Source: Gammaproteobacteria bacterium (lineage in GTDB: Bacteria; Pseudomonadota; Gammaproteobacteria; Arenicellales; Poriferihabitantaceae). From it: a DNA stretch of 40,479 bases. A model generated the notes under the pieces. The model was not told the origin of the DNA. It did not search any database and saw only the letters and a program-made list of their open reading frames with translations. Below, piece after piece: positions 26,187 through 34,615 of this stretch. The position numbers were made by a program, and so were the translations under genes. Where the stretch lies: positions 9,524-50,002 of the forward strand of contig JALCBG010000012.1 in NCBI GenBank assembly GCA_028066695.1, in the 5' to 3' direction. Within the stretch, counting starts at the first letter, position 1; every line of letters begins with the position of its first letter.

Positions 26187-27995
26187 ATGTCCGACCAACA
26201 GTCCTCCATCCGCAACTTCGCGATCATCGCGCACATTGACCACGGCAAATCCACGCTCGCCGACCGCTTCATCCAACTCTGCGGCGGGCTGGACGCGCGC
26301 GAGATGAAGGCGCAGGTGCTGGACTCCATGGAATTGGAGCGCGAGCGCGGCATCACCATCAAGGCGCAAAGCGTGCGGCTGCGGCACACCGCCGCCGACG
26401 GGCGCGCCTACCAGTTGAATCTGATAGACACGCCCGGGCATGTGGATTTTTCCTACGAGGTCTCGCGCTCGCTGAGCGCGTGCGAGGGCGCGCTGCTGGT
26501 GGTGGACGCGACCCAGGGCGTGGAGGCGCAGACCGTGGCCAATTGCCACGCCGCGGCCGACCTCGGCTTGAGCGTGATTCCGGTGCTGAACAAAATTGAT
26601 TTGCCTGCGGCCGAGCCGGAGCGCGTGATGCGCGAGATTGAAGACGTCATCGGCATAGACGCCGGCGGCGCGCTCGCGGTCAGCGCGAAAACCGGCGAAG
26701 GCGTCGCCGCGGTGCTCGAGCAAATCGTCTCGCGCCTGCCGCCGCCGGGCGGCGACGCGAATGCGCCGCTGCGCGCGCTGGTGCTGGATTCGTGGTTTGA
26801 CAACTACCTCGGCGTGGTCTCGCTGATTCGCGTGGTGGACGGCGTGCTGCGCGGCAAAAGCAAAATCCGCATGATGTCCGGCGGGCGCGACTATATGGTC
26901 GAGCGCATCGGCGCGTTCACGCCCAAGGCGGTGGAACAGGAGGAATTGGCCGCGGGCGCGGTCGGCTTCGTGGTCGCCGGGCTGAAGGAAGTCAAAGCGG
27001 CGCGCGTCGGTGACACGCTGACCGCCGCGGCCGCGCCGGCGACGGAAATGCTGCCGGGTTTTCGCGAAATCAAACCTGCGGTGTTCGCCGGCCTCTATCC
27101 GGTGGACGGCGCGGAGTTTGAGGCGTTCCGCGCCTCGCTCGGCAAACTCGCGCTGAACGACTCGGCGCTGGTCTATGAGCCGGAATCTTCCAGCGCGCTC
27201 GGCTTCGGTTTTCGCTGCGGCTTCCTCGGCATGCTGCACATGGAAATCGTCTGCGAGCGGCTGCAGCGCGAATACGGCATGACGCTGATAGCGACCGCGC
27301 CGACCGTGGTGTATGAGGTCGTGAAAAAAACCGGCGAGAAATTGCTGCTGGAAAATCCGGCGGCGCTGCCGGACGCGCAGCAAATAGAAATGATCCGCGA
27401 GCCGTGCATTCTCGCGCATATTCTCGCGCCGCAGGACATGGTCGGCGCGGTGCTTTCATTGTGCGTGGAGAAGCGCGGCGTGCAGCGCAACATTCGCTAC
27501 CACGGCCGCCAGGCCGCGCTGGAATTTGAACTGCCGCTCAGCGAAGTGGTGCTGGACTTTTTTGACCGGTTAAAGTCGGCGACGCGCGGTTACGCGTCTT
27601 TTGACTACGACTTCATTGAAAGCCGCGCCGCGCCGATGGTGCGCGTGGATATTTTGATCAACGGCGAGCGCGTGGAACCGCTGGCGGTGCTGGTGCACCG
27701 CGAGCGCAGTCAGCGGCGCGCGCGCGACCTGGTTTCGCGCATGAAAAAAATCATTCCGCGCCAGATGTTTGACGTGGCGATTCAGGCGGCGATCGGCGGG
27801 CGCATCATCGCGCGCGAGACGGTGCGCGCGCTGCGAAAAAATGTCACCGCAAAATGCTATGGTGGCGACATCACGCGCAAGCGCAAGTTGCTGGAAAAAC
27901 AAAAGGCGGGCAAAAAGCGGATGAAACAAATCGGCGCGGTCGCCATCCCGCAGGAGGCGTTCCTGTCGGTGATGCGCGCGGACTGGGAAAACTGA
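26187..27995 (+). CDS. lepA: Elongation factor 4 (LepA) GTPase
   Basis: LepA is a ribosome-binding GTPase affecting initiation and translocation. The 602-residue product has normal length. It has the P-loop region [19 protein letters not shown], switch [18 protein letters not shown], the NKID G4 motif, EF-G-like domains III and V with YGFRCGFLG-type [17 protein letters not shown], and the LepA-specific C-terminal domain ending with [21 protein letters not shown]. It starts 3 bp after ubiK, and its TGA shares one base with the lepB ATG. LepA-LepB-Rnc-Era-RecO order is typical for proteobacteria. Confidence 0.98.
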   Translation: MSDQQSSIRNFAIIAHIDHGKSTLADRFIQLCGGLDAREMKAQVLDSMELERERGITIKAQSVRLRHTAADGRAYQLNLIDTPGHVDFSYEVSRSLSACEGALLVVDATQGVEAQTVANCHAAADLGLSVIPVLNKIDLPAAEPERVMREIEDVIGIDAGGALAVSAKTGEGVAAVLEQIVSRLPPPGGDANAPLRALVLDSWFDNYLGVVSLIRVVDGVLRGKSKIRMMSGGRDYMVERIGAFTPKAVEQEELAAGAVGFVVAGLKEVKAARVGDTLTAAAAPATEMLPGFREIKPAVFAGLYPVDGAEFEAFRASLGKLALNDSALVYEPESSSALGFGFRCGFLGMLHMEIVCERLQREYGMTLIATAPTVVYEVVKKTGEKLLLENPAALPDAQQIEMIREPCILAHILAPQDMVGAVLSLCVEKRGVQRNIRYHGRQAALEFELPLSEVVLDFFDRLKSATRGYASFDYDFIESRAAPMVRVDILINGERVEPLAVLVHRERSQRRARDLVSRMKKIIPRQMFDVAIQAAIGGRIIARETVRALRKNVTAKCYGGDITRKRKLLEKQKAGKKRMKQIGAVAIPQEAFLSVMRADWEN

Positions 27996-28786
27996 TGGAC
28001 TTTTCGGCGGTTCTGCTGCTGTTGCTGGTTGCCAGCGGCGCGGTTGCCGGCGGCCACCGCCTGCTGCTGCGCATGCGCGGCGCGGCGCCGGCCGGGACCG
28101 CCGGTTCGGAGACGCCCGCGCCGCGGCGCGAGCCGGTGCTGGTGGAATACGCGCGCGCGTTTTTTCCGGTGCTCTTGGTGGTGTTCGTGCTGCGCTCGTT
28201 CGTGGTGGAGCCGTTTCGCATTCCGTCCGGCTCCATGCTGCCGAGTCTGTATGTCGGCGATTTCATTCTGGTCAACAAATTTTCCTACGGCCTGCGCCTG
28301 CCGGTGTGGCACCGCAAAATCGTTCCGCTCGGCGCGCCCGAGCGCGGCGATGTCATGGTGTTCCGCTACCCGCTGGATCCGTCGCTGAATTTCATCAAGC
28401 GCGTGGTCGGGCTGCCCGGTGACTCGGTCGTCTACCGCGGCAAAAAACTCTTCATCAACGGCGCCGAAGTCGCGCGCATTGACGGCGGCGAGTTTTCCTT
28501 CGGTTCGCCGCCGCGCGCCGCCGCGCGCCGTCTTGAGGCGCTCGGCGACACGCCGCATGCGATATTGCTGGACCCGCAGGCGCTCGGCCGCGATTCGCGC
28601 GCGCTGGTGCCGCCCGGGCATTATTTTGTGATGGGCGACAACCGCGACCACAGCAACGACAGCCGCTACTGGCGTTTCGTGCCGGAAGACCATGTGGTCG
28701 GCAAGGCGTTTTTCATCTGGTTCAGTTGGAAGCGCGCGCCCGGCGCCGGCGTCCGCTGGGACCGCATCGGCAGCCGCATCCGCTGA
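27995..28786 (+). CDS. lepB: Signal peptidase I
   Basis: LepB removes Sec and Tat signal peptides at the outer face of the inner membrane. The ATG at 27995 overlaps the lepA stop and gives 263 residues. There are two membrane segments (about 4-20 and 57-70), the nucleophile Ser80 in RIPSGSML, the general base Lys135 in NFIKRVVGLPGD, and the conserved FVMGDNRDHSNDSRYW box. The protein is somewhat shorter than the E. coli enzyme but has all catalytic boxes. A TGA followed one base later by the rnc ATG couples the next gene. Confidence 0.97.
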   Translation: MDFSAVLLLLLVASGAVAGGHRLLLRMRGAAPAGTAGSETPAPRREPVLVEYARAFFPVLLVVFVLRSFVVEPFRIPSGSMLPSLYVGDFILVNKFSYGLRLPVWHRKIVPLGAPERGDVMVFRYPLDPSLNFIKRVVGLPGDSVVYRGKKLFINGAEVARIDGGEFSFGSPPRAAARRLEALGDTPHAILLDPQALGRDSRALVPPGHYFVMGDNRDHSNDSRYWRFVPEDHVVGKAFFIWFSWKRAPGAGVRWDRIGSRIR

Positions 28787-28787
28787 G

Positions 28788-29483
28788 ATGCAGCGCGGCG
28801 AACCGCCAAACGGCAAACCGCAGGCCGAACTGCAGGCGCGGCTCGGCCACCGCTTTGCCGACGCGGAACTGCTGTCGCGCGCGCTGGCGCACCGCAGCCG
28901 CGGCGGAGACCACAACGAGCGCCTGGAATTTCTCGGCGACAGCGTGCTCGGGCTGTTCATCACCGAAGCATTGTTTGAAAAATTTCCCGGCGCCGACGAA
29001 GGCGGCCTGAGCCGCATGCGCGCGCGGCTGGTGTGCAACCCGGCGCTGGTCGCGCAGGCGCGCAAACTGGGAATGGAAAACTGCGTGCGGGTCGGCGGCG
29101 GCATATCCAAAAAAGTCCGCCCCGAGCAGGACGCGCTGCTCGCCGACGCGTTTGAAGCGGTGCTCGGCGCGCTCTATTTGGACGGCGGGGCGGACGCGGC
29201 GCGCGCCGCGGTGCGCGCGCTGTTCGCGGACGAACTCGCGCGCGTCTCGCCGCACGACGCCAAAGACCACAAGACGCGCCTGCAGGAACTCCTGCAGAAA
29301 CAGGGGCTGCCGCCGCCGCAATACCAGGTAATCGCGCAGCGCGGCGCGGCGCACGCGCCGGCGTTCACCGTGGAATGCGCGGCCGAAGGATTGCCCGCGC
29401 CGGTCTGCGCCGACGGCGGCAGCCGCCGCGCCGCCGAACAGCGCGCCGCCGAACTCGCGCTTGCGCAGTTGGAGCATGCCTGA
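28788..29483 (+). CDS. rnc: Ribonuclease III
   Basis: RNase III cuts double-stranded RNA, including the rRNA precursor. The ATG at 28788 gives 231 residues. The signature NERLEFLGDSVLGL lies at 43-56 with E47 and D51; further catalytic residues D120 and E123 lie in LLADAFEAVLGALYLDGG. A double-stranded RNA-binding domain follows (DHKTRLQELLQKQGLPPPQY to GGSRRAAEQRAAELAL). The stop overlaps the era ATG by one base. Confidence 0.97.
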   Translation: MQRGEPPNGKPQAELQARLGHRFADAELLSRALAHRSRGGDHNERLEFLGDSVLGLFITEALFEKFPGADEGGLSRMRARLVCNPALVAQARKLGMENCVRVGGGISKKVRPEQDALLADAFEAVLGALYLDGGADAARAAVRALFADELARVSPHDAKDHKTRLQELLQKQGLPPPQYQVIAQRGAAHAPAFTVECAAEGLPAPVCADGGSRRAAEQRAAELALAQLEHA

Positions 29484-30379
29484 TGTCTGACCCGCACCGC
29501 TTCGGCGTGGTCGCGCTGGCCGGTCCGCCCAATGCCGGCAAATCAACGCTGCTGAACCGCATCATCGGCGAGAAGATTTCCATCATCTCGCGCCGCCCGC
29601 AGACCACGCGCCACCGCATCCTCGGCATCAAAACGCTGCCGGGCGCGCAACTGGTTTTCGTGGACACGCCGGGCCTGCACCGCAGTTCGCGCATGCTAAA
29701 CCGCGCGATGAACCGCGCCGCGCTTGGCGGCGTGGAGGACGCCGACCTGGTCATCTTCATGATAGATGTGCGCGGCTGGACGCCGGAGGTGGAGGAATTG
29801 TTTCGCAGGGCCGCGCCGAAGGACACGCCGGTGATTTTGGCGATCAACAAAACCGACCGGCTGAGCGACCGCGAGCGGCTGCTGCCGCTGATCAAACAAT
29901 CGGCGGCGATGCACGACTTCGCCGCGATCATTCCGATCTCGGCGCTCAAGGACAAAAACATGGACGCGTTTTTGGAGGCGGTGATCGGCGCTGTGCCGCA
30001 GGGCGCGCCCGGTTTTCCGGCCGACCAGCGCACCGACCGCAGCCAGCGTTTTTTCGCGGCCGAACTGGTGCGCGAGCAGAGTTTGAAACAACTCGGGCAC
30101 GAATTGCCGCATGAAAGCGCGGTGGAGGTCACCAGTTTTGAATACACCGACGACAAACTGCTGCGCGTCGGCGTGACCATCTGGGTCGCGAAAGCCAGCC
30201 AGAAATCCATCGTCATCGGGCGCGGCGGACAGCAATTGAAGGTGATCGGCGAGCGCGCGCGCAAGCAAATGGAGCGCGCGTTCGGCGCGCGCGTCTATCT
30301 GGACGCCTGGGTGAAAGTGAAAAAAGGCTGGGCCGACAACGCCGCGATGCTGCAAAAACTCGGCTACATGGAGGACTGA
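29483..30379 (+). CDS. era: GTPase Era
   Basis: Era binds the 3' end of 16S rRNA and checks 30S assembly. The start at 29483 overlaps the rnc stop and gives 298 residues. It has the P-loop GPPNAGKST (14-22), the switch region SRRPQTTRHRILGI, DTPGL, NKTD, and a C-terminal KH domain with VIGRGGQQLKVIGERARKQM. It is followed 2 bp later by recO. Confidence 0.98.
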   Translation: MSDPHRFGVVALAGPPNAGKSTLLNRIIGEKISIISRRPQTTRHRILGIKTLPGAQLVFVDTPGLHRSSRMLNRAMNRAALGGVEDADLVIFMIDVRGWTPEVEELFRRAAPKDTPVILAINKTDRLSDRERLLPLIKQSAAMHDFAAIIPISALKDKNMDAFLEAVIGAVPQGAPGFPADQRTDRSQRFFAAELVREQSLKQLGHELPHESAVEVTSFEYTDDKLLRVGVTIWVAKASQKSIVIGRGGQQLKVIGERARKQMERAFGARVYLDAWVKVKKGWADNAAMLQKLGYMED

Positions 30380-30381
30380 GC

Positions 30382-31134
30382 GTGAAAGTGGAACAGCAGC
30401 CGGCCTATGTGCTGCATACGCGCCCGTTTTCCGAGAGCAGTTTGCTGGTGGACATGTTCAGCCGCGAGCACGGTTGGCTGATGCTGCTGGCAAAAGGCGC
30501 GCGCCGCGCCAAGTCGCGCACGCGCGGCCTGCTGCTGCCGTTTCGCCCGCTGCTGGCGAGTTGGGCCGGCAAGGGAAAATTGCCGGTGCTGACCGGGCTG
30601 GAGGCCGACGGCCCGCCGGCCGGCGAGGTCGGCGGCGATTTATTGGCGAGCGGTTTTTACCTGAACGAATTGCTGATGCGCCTGCTGCACCGCCACGACG
30701 CGCACGAGTTGGTGTTTGAGCATTACGACCGCGCGCTGCGGCAACTGGCGAACGCCGAGCCGCCGCGCGCGGTGCTGCGCGTGTTTGAAAAAAAAATCCT
30801 GCTGCACACCGGCTTCGGCGCCGCGCTGGAGCGCGACGCCGACAGCGGCGAGCGCATCGCGCCGGAACTGCACTATCACTATGTGTTTGAAAAGGGCCCG
30901 GTGCGCGCGCGCGATCAAATTGCCGAGCCGTCCGCACAAAACGGCGGCGCGCCCGGCATCCCCATCAGCGGCCGCGCGCTGTGCGCATTGCGCGAGGAAA
31001 TTTTCTCCGCTGAAGACGAACTGCGCGACGCGCAGCGCCTGACCCGCGCGCTGCTGGACCGCCAATTGCGCGGCCGCGAACTCCGCAGCCGCCGCGTCGC
31101 GCGGGACATGCGGCGGTTTGCGCGGGGGGAGTGA
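30382..31134 (+). CDS. recO: DNA repair protein RecO
   Basis: RecO works with RecR to load RecA on SSB-coated single-stranded DNA. The 250-residue product starts at GTG, 2 bp after era, and has the N-terminal OB-fold signature AYVLHTRPFSESSLLVDMFS and LAKGARRAKSRTRGLLLPF, then the helical domain FYLNELLMRLLHRHDAHELVF. No zinc-finger cysteines are seen in the C-terminal part. In many gammaproteobacteria pdxJ follows recO; here the operon ends and an accessory segment begins 24 bp later. Confidence 0.94.
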   Translation: MKVEQQPAYVLHTRPFSESSLLVDMFSREHGWLMLLAKGARRAKSRTRGLLLPFRPLLASWAGKGKLPVLTGLEADGPPAGEVGGDLLASGFYLNELLMRLLHRHDAHELVFEHYDRALRQLANAEPPRAVLRVFEKKILLHTGFGAALERDADSGERIAPELHYHYVFEKGPVRARDQIAEPSAQNGGAPGIPISGRALCALREEIFSAEDELRDAQRLTRALLDRQLRGRELRSRRVARDMRRFARGE

Positions 31135-31146
31135 GGGGCGCTGTGC

Positions 31147-31152
31147 TATAAT
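31147..31152 (+). promoter_or_regulatory. Extended -10 box making the restriction-modification mRNA leaderless
   Basis: TATAAT is preceded by TGC, an extended -10 element that can act without a -35. Only 6 nt (CCGCCG) separate it from the ATG at 31159, so the predicted start is the A of the start codon. No Shine-Dalgarno sequence is present. Confidence 0.6.
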
Positions 31153-31158
31153 CCGCCG

Positions 31159-34089
31159 ATGCCCGCGAACCCTACCCGCGAAGAGAAAGCAAATGTCGAT
31201 CTGGCAAGCTGCCTGAAGCCGTTGCTGGGCGACGCATTTCAGGTGGATGCGGAAACCAGCGGGCGTGCCGACCGCAAGTTGCCCGACATCGTGATTACTT
31301 ACAAGCGCAGCGGCCTGCAAATCGTGCTGGAAGCGAAATACGATGATTTTGACGAAGCCGTCAAAGCCGCACAAAAACGCTGGCATGAACTGAGTCCGCC
31401 GCCGAGCGTGGTCGGCGCGGTCTCGTATTCGCCTTCTTTTAAGAAGAATGGTTTCGAGATCGCTGTGCGAAACGGCGACAGCATCGATTTTGCGTTGTCT
31501 GGCGAGCAATACCAGGACATGCATGCACTCAAACGCCGCGGCGAGATTTACGACTTGGCGCATGCGTTGCGACGGCCGTATGCGGTTCTGTCGCGCGACG
31601 ATGACGCGGTGGAAAAAGCGGTGGACAACATCAAAGGTGCACTTGCCGTTTTTGTCGGAGGAGTGAAAAACAATCATGGGCAGGCTATGGAGTTGGCAAA
31701 GATTTTGCAAGCGAGTTTCAACGGCGAAAAAGAAAAGGAGGTGCTGGAGCAGAGTGCCAAAATGGCCGGGTTGATTTTGTTCGGCGCGGTGCTGTTTCAA
31801 TTGGCGCTTTCAAAAGAAGACGCGCGAGTCTCCGCACCGAATGTGGTGCTGGAAGAGGAAGGTGTCACCGGGCTGGATGCACATTGGGACTACATCCTCA
31901 ATGAGATCAATTACGCCGCAATTTTCCGGATTGCGCGCCAAATCTGCGCGCAGAATATCCCGGTGGACTTGGTAAAGCAACTGGTCGGCGTAGCGCGCGA
32001 AGTCGAGCATCTTGCTCACGATGGGGTCGATTTAATGGGGCGCATCTATCACCGGCTTCTGGCGGACGCGAAAACCCTGGGGGCGTTTTATACGACCATT
32101 CCGGCGGCAACGATGATGGCCGGGCTGGTGTTAAACACGGATGACTGGACTGACACCGACTGGTCTGATGCTGAATCGGTCGGAAAGTTTCGCATCGCCG
32201 ACCCGGCGTGTGGTTCAGGAACTTTGCTGACCGCGGCCGCCTGGCAGTTGTTGGACAACTTTTCGCGCGCGCATTTTCGCAAGCACGGCGGCCGCATCGG
32301 CGGTGAAAAGCGCGACGACCCGCGCGCGCATTTGTGCCGGTTGTTGCTGGAAGAGTCCATTTGGGGCTACGACATCTTGGAGACGGCGACGCATTTGACC
32401 GCGGCCACCCTGGGCATGATTTCGCCGCAGACCAACTTTAAAAAAGCGCGTATCTACCGTGCAATCATCGGCGAGACGAAACTCGGTACTGCTGCTGGAA
32501 GTTTGGAAATGCTGAAACGCACCAAGCCGATATTCCGGCGTGATGTGCAAATCGAAAGCCGCGATGATTCTGCGCAAGATGGAAGTCGTGATGAGTCCGA
32601 GCCGGCTGAAAGCGGCGAGGATGATTCCGTTCCGCCGCTGCATGTATGCATCATGAACCCGCCATTTGTGCGCGGCACCGCCGGGCATGAATCTTTTGCG
32701 TTTTTGCCCAAAAATGAGCAAAAAAGTGTGCGCCGGCTGGTGAAAAACCTTGGCATCGAGCACAATTTTGTTCCCGACGGCCAAGGGCCCGCATTTATAG
32801 CACTCGCATGCCTGAAGCGCATGGAAACGGAGTTTATCCAAAAGGGAGGAAGGCTCGCGGTGATTTTGCCGGCGACCGCGGCTGTCGGCATGGGCAAGGC
32901 GTGGAAGTTGATGCGCAAAAAAATAGAAGATGACTTTGATTTGGAGGCGTTGATCGTCAGCCGCGAGCAGGGGCGGGTCAATTTCTCCGAAGACACGATG
33001 CTGCAAGAATGCATACTCATTGCACGCAAGCGAAACGACGGCGAGAAGCCTCAAAAAACCGCGATGTTTGTCGTGTTGCATAAAAATCCGGCAACTATAG
33101 ACGTCGCGCTCGCTACGGTGCAGGCCATTTTGCGCGCGAAGCAAGGTGATGAGTCGCTCGGCGATTTGCGCTTTGAAGCAGCTTCCACGCTGATGCACGG
33201 CGAAGGTTACATCGGGCAATACGCCCGGCTGCCGTGGCATGGGAAAAAAGCCTGGCGCGGTTTGTCATTTGCCAATATTCATTTGGCATTCGCTGCAGAA
33301 ACTTTTTCTGAGAGCGGAAATTTGGCCCCGTTTGTAGCGCGCGGGTCAGTTCCGCTTGTGCCGTTGCAAGAGATTGCAACGGTTGGCAGCAACCGCATGC
33401 ATAAGTACACGAAAGATCCCGATGTGAAAAAACGCTATGTGCGGCTGTCCAAAACAGTAACCGACTATCCCGGGTATTATCCCGGTCATCATCGGGGGGA
33501 AACCGGTATTTGGCAAAAAGACCTGTCGCAAATTTCCGAATCACCGCAATGCTACTGGTTGCCGGTGCCGGGAAAAGAGCAGTGGGCGGAGAGTTTCTTT
33601 GCACAGGCCGGGCGAGTCGTGTTGTGTGAAAGTTTCGGCTTTTCCACAATGCGCCGCCTAGCGACGCTCGTCTCCGAGCCGGTGCAGGCGTCGCATTACT
33701 GGCCCATTTCCCTGCAGAATGAGAACGCAGGGAAATTAAAGACTATGACTTTGTGGCTGAACTCCACGCCGGCGCTGCTGTTGATAGCGCATGCTGCTTC
33801 ATCAACATACGGCTCAAAAGTGACTTTCAGCAAAGAAGCCACGTTGGAAATGCCCGTGCTGGATATTTCGGCGCTTTCGGCGAAACAGTTAAAACAAGCT
33901 GCGAGCACTTTCGACCGCATTGCCGCGGGCGACGGCCTGCTGCCGCTGCCGCAAATGGAGAACGACGATCAGCGCAAAAAAATCGACGACGTATTTTCTG
34001 AAATCCTCGGGCTCGGCGACCTCGCCGCATTGCGCGCCGCGCTGGCCAGCGAGCCGATCATCACCGGCAAGGATGTGGTTGCGGCATGA
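31159..34089 (+). CDS. Single-chain restriction-modification-like protein: PD-(D/E)xK nuclease plus N6-adenine methyltransferase
   Basis: The 976-residue protein joins the parts of a type IIG/IIL-like enzyme. The N-terminus has a nuclease-like motif: P42-D43, then E58-A-K60 in QIVLEAKYD. A helical linker follows, ending in GRIYHRLLADAKTLGAFYTT, a common lead-in to HsdM/Eco57I-like methylases. Methylase motif I is D348-PACGSGT and motif IV is N500-P-P-F503. A Ser/Asp/Glu-rich insert (about 475-495) lies between them. The last 300 residues resemble a target-recognition region, with LNSTPALLLIAHAASSTYGS. No separate HsdS or HsdR gene is present. Base use differs from the neighbours (more A+T, TCGA at random frequency), suggesting recent transfer. 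The target sequence cannot be predicted. An alternative is a defence methyltransferase whose partners are elsewhere. Confidence 0.8.
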   Translation: MPANPTREEKANVDLASCLKPLLGDAFQVDAETSGRADRKLPDIVITYKRSGLQIVLEAKYDDFDEAVKAAQKRWHELSPPPSVVGAVSYSPSFKKNGFEIAVRNGDSIDFALSGEQYQDMHALKRRGEIYDLAHALRRPYAVLSRDDDAVEKAVDNIKGALAVFVGGVKNNHGQAMELAKILQASFNGEKEKEVLEQSAKMAGLILFGAVLFQLALSKEDARVSAPNVVLEEEGVTGLDAHWDYILNEINYAAIFRIARQICAQNIPVDLVKQLVGVAREVEHLAHDGVDLMGRIYHRLLADAKTLGAFYTTIPAATMMAGLVLNTDDWTDTDWSDAESVGKFRIADPACGSGTLLTAAAWQLLDNFSRAHFRKHGGRIGGEKRDDPRAHLCRLLLEESIWGYDILETATHLTAATLGMISPQTNFKKARIYRAIIGETKLGTAAGSLEMLKRTKPIFRRDVQIESRDDSAQDGSRDESEPAESGEDDSVPPLHVCIMNPPFVRGTAGHESFAFLPKNEQKSVRRLVKNLGIEHNFVPDGQGPAFIALACLKRMETEFIQKGGRLAVILPATAAVGMGKAWKLMRKKIEDDFDLEALIVSREQGRVNFSEDTMLQECILIARKRNDGEKPQKTAMFVVLHKNPATIDVALATVQAILRAKQGDESLGDLRFEAASTLMHGEGYIGQYARLPWHGKKAWRGLSFANIHLAFAAETFSESGNLAPFVARGSVPLVPLQEIATVGSNRMHKYTKDPDVKKRYVRLSKTVTDYPGYYPGHHRGETGIWQKDLSQISESPQCYWLPVPGKEQWAESFFAQAGRVVLCESFGFSTMRRLATLVSEPVQASHYWPISLQNENAGKLKTMTLWLNSTPALLLIAHAASSTYGSKVTFSKEATLEMPVLDISALSAKQLKQAASTFDRIAAGDGLLPLPQMENDDQRKKIDDVFSEILGLGDLAALRAALASEPIITGKDVVAA

Positions 34090-34119
34090 CCACGCGCGCG
34101 CGGCATTGTTTATATTGTT

Positions 34120-34125
34120 TATAAT
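34120..34125 (+). promoter_or_regulatory. Consensus -10 box upstream of the 34-residue peptide gene
   Basis: TATAAT lies 27 nt before the ATG at 34153, following an AT-rich stretch. No clear -35 is seen 17 bp upstream. It would give a leader of about 20 nt rich in C and A, without a Shine-Dalgarno sequence. Confidence 0.5.
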
Positions 34126-34152
34126 GGCGGCACACCCTCATTTCCCGAACCA

Positions 34153-34257
34153 ATGAACTTCAAACGCTTCTGGGCGGATTTAAGCGTTCCCAGCAAATTC
34201 GGCATCTGCTTCGTGGCTGCCGCGGTGTTGCTGATGCTGCTGCTGATCATTTTCTAG
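34153..34257 (+). CDS. 34-residue single-pass membrane peptide
   Basis: The frame reads MNFKRFWADLSVPSKFGICF followed by an uninterrupted hydrophobic stretch (VAAAVLLMLLLIIF) to TAG. A short basic, aromatic N-terminus before one membrane helix suggests a peptide with its N-terminus in the cytoplasm. It has its own consensus -10 box and lies 63 bp after the restriction-modification gene. No family is recognised with confidence. It could be a small membrane regulator, a toxin-like peptide or a chance frame; the clean topology and promoter argue for a real gene. Confidence 0.5.
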   Translation: MNFKRFWADLSVPSKFGICFVAAAVLLMLLLIIF

Positions 34258-34264
34258 CGCACTT

Positions 34265-34282
34265 ACCCGATTTTAGTCGGGT
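34265..34282 (+). terminator. Weak stem-loop after the 34-residue peptide gene
   Basis: The arms ACCCGA (34265-34270) and TCGGGT (34277-34282) enclose the loop TTTTAG, 7 nt after the peptide stop codon. The sequence after it is GCTGTGACG rather than a T-run, so termination would be poor. Confidence 0.3.
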
Positions 34283-34320
34283 GCTGTGACGCAACAAATT
34301 CATTGCGCTTTTGTGTTTTG

Positions 34321-34361
34321 TGTAACTATTTGTTTTTATTGACTAAAATAGTTACAATTTT
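34321..34361 (+). terminator. AT-rich perfect inverted repeat followed by a T-run
   Basis: TGTAACTATTT (34321-34331) and AAATAGTTACA (34346-34356) are perfect 11-nt complements around a 14-nt loop, followed by ATTTTTTT. This fits an intrinsic terminator of unusually low GC for this genome. It also has the look of an operator, and contains TACAAT at 34353-34358, so a regulatory role for the downstream gene is possible. Confidence 0.5.
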
Positions 34362-34396
34362 TTTGACTCGATATCTGTGTCAGAGGCGGACTGAGG

Positions 34397-34402
34397 TAGA
34401 AT
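34397..34402 (+). promoter_or_regulatory. Candidate -10 box for the four-cysteine protein gene
   Basis: TAGAAT lies 31 nt upstream of the ATG at 34434. The -35 region (TCTGTG at 34374-34379) is poor. A GAGGG Shine-Dalgarno-like sequence at about 34422-34426 precedes the ATG by 7 nt, supporting that start over an in-frame ATG at 34401. Confidence 0.35.
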
Positions 34403-34433
34403 GATGCTTTCCCACCAACATGAGGGTATAACC

Positions 34434-34595
34434 ATGACTTACCGACGGAAAGAAGACTCAGACACTTGGCACTTCTGCAGCAACTGCTCGAATTGGCCAA
34501 CCTCCGGGTATCAGAAGCAGGACACCAAGCCCACAAGCGGTGAGCTTTGCAACGAGTGCCAAGCCAAGAAGGCTGCAGGGAATTGCAGGAATTAA
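34434..34595 (+). CDS. 53-residue four-cysteine (zinc-ribbon-like) protein
   Basis: From the ATG with a Shine-Dalgarno-like GAGGG the protein starts MTYRRKEDSDTWHFCSNCSN and ends CNECQAKKAAGNCRN. The CxxC...CxxC pairs, 24 residues apart, should bind one zinc. The charged, Trp-containing N-terminus and the phrase TKPTSGELCNEC resemble a widespread but uncharacterised family of about 50-residue proteins; that resemblance is from memory and cannot be checked here. It has its own promoter region and a strong terminator, so it is an independent transcription unit. Function unknown; nucleic-acid or protein binding is plausible for a ribbon of this size. Confidence 0.75.
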   Translation: MTYRRKEDSDTWHFCSNCSNWPTSGYQKQDTKPTSGELCNECQAKKAAGNCRN

Positions 34596-34615
34596 GAAAA
34601 GCGGACTTTTCGGTG

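Noticed and set aside
24546-27419. A 957-codon open frame on the minus strand opposite surA, ubiK and lepA
   Set aside because: It lies wholly opposite well-supported genes, has Arg/Ala/His-rich shadow composition and no recognisable domain or start signals.
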